This document shows positions 57,759 through 64,000 of a stretch of 64,000 bases of DNA, piece by piece. The notes beneath the pieces were generated by a model. That model worked only from the letters and a program-made list of their open reading frames with translations. It made no database searches and had not been told where the DNA came from. Every line of letters starts with the position of its first letter. The stretch's first letter is position 1. The position numbers were made by a program, and so were the translations under genes. Source of the stretch: Phoronis australis (lineage: Eukaryota; Phoronida; Phoronidae); NCBI GenBank assembly GCA_002633005.1, contig NMRA01000072.1, forward strand, positions 795,957 to 859,956, written 5' to 3'.

Positions 57759-60700
57759 CTAATTTTCTTCTTCGGCAAATCCGAAGCACTCCTCAATGTC
57801 CTTGCGAGTTTGGTCTTTCTTCTCACCTGGAAAAGAAGACATAAACTGACATAATTATAATATATAGTTAAAAATCAGCTTCATACGTCTACAAGTGATT
57901 GACCCACCATTAAAATGATACTGCAGACGTAGAGTCTCACTTTAAATGTAACCAACTTGTATCCCGTTCTGTGAAGAGCAGACCATCTAAAACCCATACC
58001 TGACATTTTTATACGATTCAAGATATGAAGCAGCTTCATCACAGCACAATGGAAAAATATGATTAACAGCAATTTTTTCAGATAAAAGCAACAGTTGATC
58101 CCTTATATAGAAGACAAACCTAAGTAGTAATGATCCGTGAAAAACACTAACGTAGAAGTCAACAGAACACAAAGTAATAAAGACACAAAACAGCATAACA
58201 ACATAGAACAAAACTGGACGAAGATGTATACCAGCCTACAACAGCACTAGCTGCGTGTCCAGTCTAGGGTAGTTCAGTGCAACGGCCATGCAAATGCCTA
58301 TGGAACAGGCATGGGATTGAGAAACGAATGTAGAAATGGGCTGCATTCGGTATACCAAGGCAATCGCCAAAAAAGCTAGTGCTATCGCGTGCTCTGCTTC
58401 TAACGCATGGCAAAGACTTGCGCGATCTTGCATTTTGCGAGTTTGTTGCATCTACAGAATGCAGCCCTGGACAGATGACGCCCACCTTTCAATACAACTG
58501 ACACACAATAGTCACAGTTCACTGCTTGGTAACTGTGTGCAAAAGGCTTATTCTACACATTACCAAAACTGAAAAGATTTCCCAACTTCGACACTAAAAC
58601 TGAAATGTGCAAAATCAGAGCTGTCTATTTTTACTCCCACCTAGATGTAAGTGAAATGTGACCCGTCTTTCATAGAATTTTGCAGCACAACAGCTCTGTA
58701 TAGTCAAGTCCTTCAAGATACAGTACAAGACAAAAGTAATCAGAAAAAGTAAAGTTTTCCCAGCATGATGGCAAATTCAGTTAAAAGCAGATTTATTAAG
58801 AGCAGCCAAATTCAAATAACAAAATGACTTCGCCACTCACTAACTTTCTTGTTAATTCCCATTCATTCTCGGTTATGAGGGAAGATTACTCTGACCATGA
58901 ATTTAGCATCTGTCCATTCTGAATCATTTTTTTGTACTTTTAACTTGTACAGTAGTTTAAATTACTAGTTCAACTACACTTAATCATTCCCCTTAAAGTA
59001 ACACAGCGTCGGCTTACTTACCGTCTTCATCAGGAATTTCTTTCTTTGCCCTCTTGGCAGCTGGAGAGGTTGTCGGCATCACATCCTTCTTCTTACGACC
59101 ACTACAACAATACATAGTAGCCACTCACTTGAATGTCTGAATGACTGACAGGTCGTGCAGGCACGAAAAGTTGAGGCATGACCAATAACTTGACTGGTAT
59201 TTCCAAAACACATCACACTCGCATGCCATCCGTTTGAAAGAATCCTTCCGGTCGAGCATTTATTTCATAAGATTTGTTCCAAAATGCGCAGTGATATAAC
59301 AGTTTCATCTCACAGAGATTAACAACTGCTCCATTTACTGCAGCAACTCAACCATTGACATACTACTAGCCACACACAGGAACTTAGAGTTGAGAGATGC
59401 TCACTCACCATCACACAACAGGAATGATCACCCAAAGAGCTTCCACCTAAATCTACACACAATTTAAATTCTGAATAGAAGATCATTACCACAACAGATG
59501 GGCATTTTGCTGTGTTAATCATCAAAGTGAGTTAACAGATGAGCAGCTCATCATGGCTCATCACAATCATTTGACAGTTGACCTAGCTCACCGTTTAGAT
59601 GGGGTATCCTCCACCACTTCGTTCTCATCAGCTTCAGGCTCTGCCGCCTCCTCGTTGGCAGCACGACGACCCCTGCGAGTACGTGGGCTCTCTTCAACCT
59701 TGTTCTCCTCCAGAGCAGCCTGGAGTGTTCAAATAACAACACATAACCAGCAACAGGTATTACCCAAAATCATCTCCAATTCATCGAGGCCAATGGTTCA
59801 ACATTTACACCTGCTGGACCATTTCAACAAGTTAACTTTACTAGTAAACACTTAGCTTGCCTAGCGATCAAATATTATCATTTCTTAACACATTTTTCTT
59901 CAAACAAAGGATAGAGAAGCCAAGCTGACGCCGCACGAGTGAATACCCAGGCAGTATCACCAAACCCAATGACTGGATCTTGGACTCACAACTACCACCG
60001 ATCAAGTCTTACGACTGAATCAAAAAACCCTGTGAGCTAGATCTCTCATTTAAATAACCTAAACTTGCCAAGACGTCACTCACACATCATTGGCAAGTAT
60101 ATTTTACAAATCATCAGACAGTGCTTCCGATCAAAAGCTGAGAGTATAACCCTAAGCAATCTTTATCCCCCCGTGCTTACCTTTTGCGGTGTAGAGTCAT
60201 GGAAGCGGGTCGCCATTTTGACCTCGCCATCCTCAGTCACCACATCTTGTTCCGCTTGCTGCTGCATGTTCTTAAAGATGTCTTCCACCGTCACTTCCTG
60301 TTTCTGTTGCAACACAGACGCGACCCTGCACACAATCACAAACTACAGTAAAGACACTCTCACCACAGGAGGTTTTCGTGGTATACGACAATAGTCGGAT
60401 ATAACATGCCCAATTTTTGAGAACCAGTATGATGTCCGTTATTTAGAGGAGAAAACTCATTCTCAAAATGCAAGCATGTTATATATGACTCTTACCTTGT
60501 TGTATCCACGTGTTTCCGAGACAGGAAAAATGTGATTCCACAAATTATGAATAAATACACATGCTAAATTCAGGAAAGATCCTGCAAAGGGTTTAGGAGA
60601 TACAGCCATGGACACAAAAAACAAGACCACCACTAGGAGGCACCACAGTGGTCAAAGTCGTCAGAGGTCCTCTTCATAGTAAGAACATACATGCCAATTT

Positions 60701-63700
60701 TCACAATCATCCTTAGAGCCATTTGGTTGATAGAGGGATGGACGTTAAAAAACAGATCCGAAAACTGTAAAAATGGCCACTAGGTGGCGTCAAATCCATC
60801 CGAAAATGGGAGGATAGTGTCATTTCAATAATGGATGCCTATAAGCCAAATTTTATGAAAATGCATCGAGGACCTTTGAAAATACAGTGGTAAACGTAAA
60901 AAACTAAAATTGACACTAGGGGGCACACCAGTAGTTGGATCATTCCGAAAGTTTGCTCATGCCATCCCATCCATGAAAGGACCATGTGTGCAAAATTTCA
61001 TAAACATATGTCACAGGATTTTGGAGATAGAGCAACAGATGCCAGACAGACGATGGACGGATCAACAGAGATGGCATAATGCGTCCACTTATAAATATGT
61101 GGGTCATAAGATGACAAAACGTACATTTTAGACAAAACCCTGCCACGATACCCATAGGCAAACGATCTTTCATACTTACTGTGCTGGAATCACCTCCTGC
61201 ACAGTGCTGCCATCTGCCACCTGTTGTATGACGGTCAGCTGCTGGATACCGTCCTCTCCTGGCTCCACCTGCTGGATGATGATCTGCACGTGTTGAGGCT
61301 CTCCGCCATCTTCATCTTCTTCTTCCTCCTCCTCCTCACCCTCCTGTTGCGGCACCTGCTGGACAGATGGACAAACTTAATTGTAGCAGCCACAGCAATT
61401 GACCTTTGATGGGATATCTGCAATGGACTGTGGAACACTGGCCAGCCTCACACACACAACAACACTATGATCACTCACCTGATACAGTGGGTTTGTGGGA
61501 TCGTGTATGGCCATGTGTCTTAGCAAATTGCCCTTGTGAGCAAATGCTTTGCCACACTCTCCACACTCATGAATTCGCTCCTTCTTGGGAGTCGGCAGAT
61601 AGTCGGGGTTGTGGTGAAGGTTCTTGTGTCGTCGTAACAACTGCTTCTGCCGGAATGTCTGATCGCACTCGTCACATTCATACGGCTTTTCACCTGAAAT
61701 TGGATTGTTGATCAGGGATAATACTCATCCGTACCTACTGAGTGTTGATCATAAAACAATGTCCCTATCTAACTTGACACTAAGGCATTTCTCAAGAATG
61801 ACAACTGCAGTTCTGCTATTGTGTGTAATTTTCAACTATGAAAAATGTCAATTCTGTATGGTGGTTCCCAGGCAACTTGTTCACCTGAACATGTTCAATA
61901 ATGTTGATTATGTCCCATAAATAACTTCACCACAAGGAACTGTTACATTAAAACTAGGACTATACTTGGTTTTAGGAGGGTGATCATTCAATATTGTTCA
62001 CTGTTTATAATGCTGTATGAAGAAACAACAAAAGTGTCTCCAGTAAAAAGTGGGTTGGAGACAGACCGCCTACCAGTGTGTGTGAGTATGTGGCTCTGGA
62101 GGAACCTCTCTGAGAGCGCTGCGTACGGACATTGGTCACACTTGAAGCACTTCTCACCATCATGGGTCTTCAGGTGAATCTTGTATGAGTAGCGATCAGG
62201 AAAAAACTTGGAGCACTTTTTACACTGCAACGGCTTGTCTGACGTGTGCAGCTTCTGTACGTGGATACGCAGGTCCGCCTTGCGACCGCACGTGGTCGGA
62301 CAGAGTTCGCACTGGAACACCGGCTTGTTGCCACTATGGATGAGCTCATGAGACTTGAGCGAGTTGCTCTGTGTGAAGCGGGCATTGCAGACCTTGCACT
62401 CGTACGGTTTCTCGCCAGAGTGGATGCGACGGTGACGCTTCAGCTTGTACGTGTCAGGGCTGGCGTAGGAACAGTCTGGGCACTGGTACGGACGCTCACC
62501 CGTGTGCGACCGGATGTGACGCTTCATCTTGCTCAGCTCGACCGCGGCGTAGTCGCACTCGGGACACTTGTGAGGCTTCTCAAACGTGTGCCGGTAGCGC
62601 ACGTGTCTCACTAGTTCGCCAGACGTGGTGAAGGCAGAATCACACTCTTTGCATTTGTGAGGACGAGTGCCTGGAAACAATAAGTGAGTGTTTCAACATG
62701 GACTACAATGCTATAAAACATGGAAAGCAGCATTGGCATTTAAAATAATGAGTTAACTTACTTGGCATACAGTAGCTTTAAAGATCTATTGAGCACTTTT
62801 TAATTAATGTGACTGTAACATTCACTGAATGGTAAGCGACGAATGCCTAAATTTTGCGACATATTACAAATTTTAAAATTCTAGTCACAAAATAAGGCAA
62901 ATTTGTTTTAGTGTTGTGAAAGTCGAGACAAAAACCCTGAAGATAATAATGCAAACTCATTTTCAAATCTTTGATTCCACATTTTGCAAAACTGCATTGA
63001 ATGTCAACATACAAATCATAACATGTCTGTTCCAAAAATGGAAAAGCTGTATACCTACAATCAACAAGGCTGTATATGATAAAGTAAACCACCTGCTAAC
63101 AAACTATCATACCTGTGTGTGTGTTGACGTGATTGTTGAGGGAGGCAATCGTTTTGAAGCCCCGGTCGCACACAGCACATTTGTGAGGCCGCTCCTCAGA
63201 ATGACACTTCATGTGACGTGTCAACAAGTAGCGCTTGGGGCTAGTGTAGTTACAGTAGGAGCACATCAGTGAGGGGCTGGCCCCAGCTGGCAGCTTCCTT
63301 GGCGGGGGCTGCTTGCGTGGGGTCCCATCTTCGTCTAACTCTCCAACTCCGCCGGCGTCCTTGAAGTCATAGACAGACATGTCCTGGTTCTCTCCATCCT
63401 TATCCTCGTCGTCCGGCTGTGAGACAATGAGAACATAGCTCACTTCACCCGACTGATTGGCTTCCGATGGCATAATGGTCACGGTCTGGTAGCTTCCGCC
63501 AGTGTTCAGCACCACCTGATTAGAGCCAGTCGTCACTGCGGCTGCTGTGGTCACGTTTGTCTCTGGTTGCATGGCCACCAACTGAGGCTGCGACCCGTCC
63601 CCATCTCCCTGCACAGCCACCAACTGGACACTCTGCAGGTCACCCAGTACAGGCTGACCATCAGAGGTCACTATCTGCACCGTCTGACCACTGTCCACCT

Positions 63701-63941
63701 CCGTCTCCAGTTGAGATGCCGTCTCCACCACTGCCTCCTGTTCACTCACTTCCGTGTCGGGTTCTAGCTGTGGGACTTCTTCAGTCTGTTGTGGAGCCTC
63801 TATTGGCTCCTCAGCAGCCACTACCACAGCCTGCTCCTCCCCTGGGGTCTCGTTGGACTCTTCCTCTTGCTGTTGTTTCTCGGCAGCAGCTTGGTCTGCC
63901 TGCGCCTGCTCTGCCGAGAGTTGTTCAGACGCTTCAGCAAG
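57759..63941 (-). CDS. CTCF: CTCF, 11-zinc-finger insulator protein (5' exon outside window)
   Basis: Exons in coding order: 63941-63113, 62670-62074, 61693-61479, 61355-61180, 60325-60181, 59719-59592, 59101-59022, 57826-57759. All phases agree, giving 745 residues plus a missing N-terminus (human CTCF 727). CTCF binds DNA and stops cohesin at loop anchors. The first exon is acidic and Gln-rich, has the VYDF motif at 63371-63363 (cohesin-binding YxF in human CTCF), then fingers 1-2. The second exon holds fingers 3-9, with [15 protein letters not shown] and TQSNSLKSH in the specificity helices. The third holds fingers 10-11 (RQKQLLRRH; finger 11 is C2H2 here). Then come an [10 protein letters not shown] run, a Gln-rich part, 'SPRTRRGRR' and a short end '[12 protein letters not shown]'. 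Exon 4 has a CAGCAG tandem acceptor. Confidence 0.97.
60555..61111 (-). repeat. CTCF-motif repeat inside a CTCF intron
   Basis: Lies between CTCF exons 4 and 5 and reads in the same sense as CTCF. The head (CCCACATATTTATAAGTGGA, CGCATTATGCC) is at about 61111-61060. Modules carry plus-strand motifs at 60913 (ACACTAGGGGGC, 11/12), 60777 (CCACTAGGTGGC, 12/12) and 60630 (CCACTAGGAGGC, 11/12), spaced 136 and 147 bp, in the same C-A-B order as the 48-kb array. Confidence 0.82.
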
Positions 63942-64000
63942 CTGGAAACAGAGAGAATGTGCAGAAAATTAGTGTTTTCAGACACATATTTACTAATCAA
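63942..64000 (-). other. CTCF: CTCF intron, running off the window
   Basis: Upstream of the first visible CTCF exon, whose acceptor reads TCTCTCTGTTTCCAG. The exon with the start codon must lie beyond 64000. Confidence 0.8.

Noticed and set aside
62246-62614. 122-residue plus-strand frame
   Set aside because: Antisense shadow of CTCF fingers 3-8.

Overview
The window is nuclear DNA from an animal, most likely a bilaterian invertebrate. The genes have many short exons separated by large introns with GT/AG borders. The sequence is AT-rich and crowded with decayed LINE fragments, small inverted-repeat elements and microsatellites. It encodes an 11-finger CTCF, an E2F4/5 factor, RNF14, an MFS transporter and an hnRNP C/RALY-type protein. 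The species cannot be fixed from sequence alone; a marine deuterostome or lophotrochozoan would fit. Four single n bases (11183, 19189, 24125, 51625) mark uncertain calls.

Layout. 1-10.4 kb: no convincing intact gene, but LINE endonuclease and reverse-transcriptase scraps, a broken THAP exon on the minus strand and several small repeats. 10.4-15.8 kb: two exons of an MFS sugar-transporter-like gene (+), with the first exon not found and a 4-kb intron holding a near-perfect 60-bp hairpin and a transposase remnant. 15.9-21.6 kb: intergenic, with an RNase H relic and a CA repeat. 21.6-23.35 kb: RNF14 in one uninterrupted reading frame (-), with a full-consensus CTCF site 120 bp upstream. 23.5-24.7 kb: an AT-rich element present twice in tandem around an n. 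24.7-31.4 kb: mostly intergenic DNA with MITE-like elements and two weak candidate exons. 31.46-43.31 kb: a complete nine-exon E2F4/5 gene (-). 43.3-46.3 kb: an intergenic stretch with a tRNA-Ser-like relic and a minisatellite. 46.30-54.95 kb: a seven-exon gene (+) with an RRM and two C2H2/C2HC-type fingers. 57.76 kb to beyond the right edge: CTCF (-), eight exons visible and the 5' exon(s) outside the window.

How they relate. Four of the five genes are nuclear or signalling regulators: a cell-cycle repressor-type E2F, a chromatin insulator, an RNA-binding protein and an RBR ubiquitin ligase. E2F4 and CTCF are also neighbours on human 16q22.1, so the E2F/CTCF linkage may be ancient.

The most striking non-coding signal is a repeat family with one copy inside an intron of each of E2F, the RRM gene and CTCF. 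It carries CTCF-core-like motifs (CCACTAGGTGGC and variants) about every 147 bp, organised at 48.2-50.3 kb as a higher-order repeat of about 441 bp. All three copies lie in the same sense as their host gene, and one lies in CTCF's own intron.
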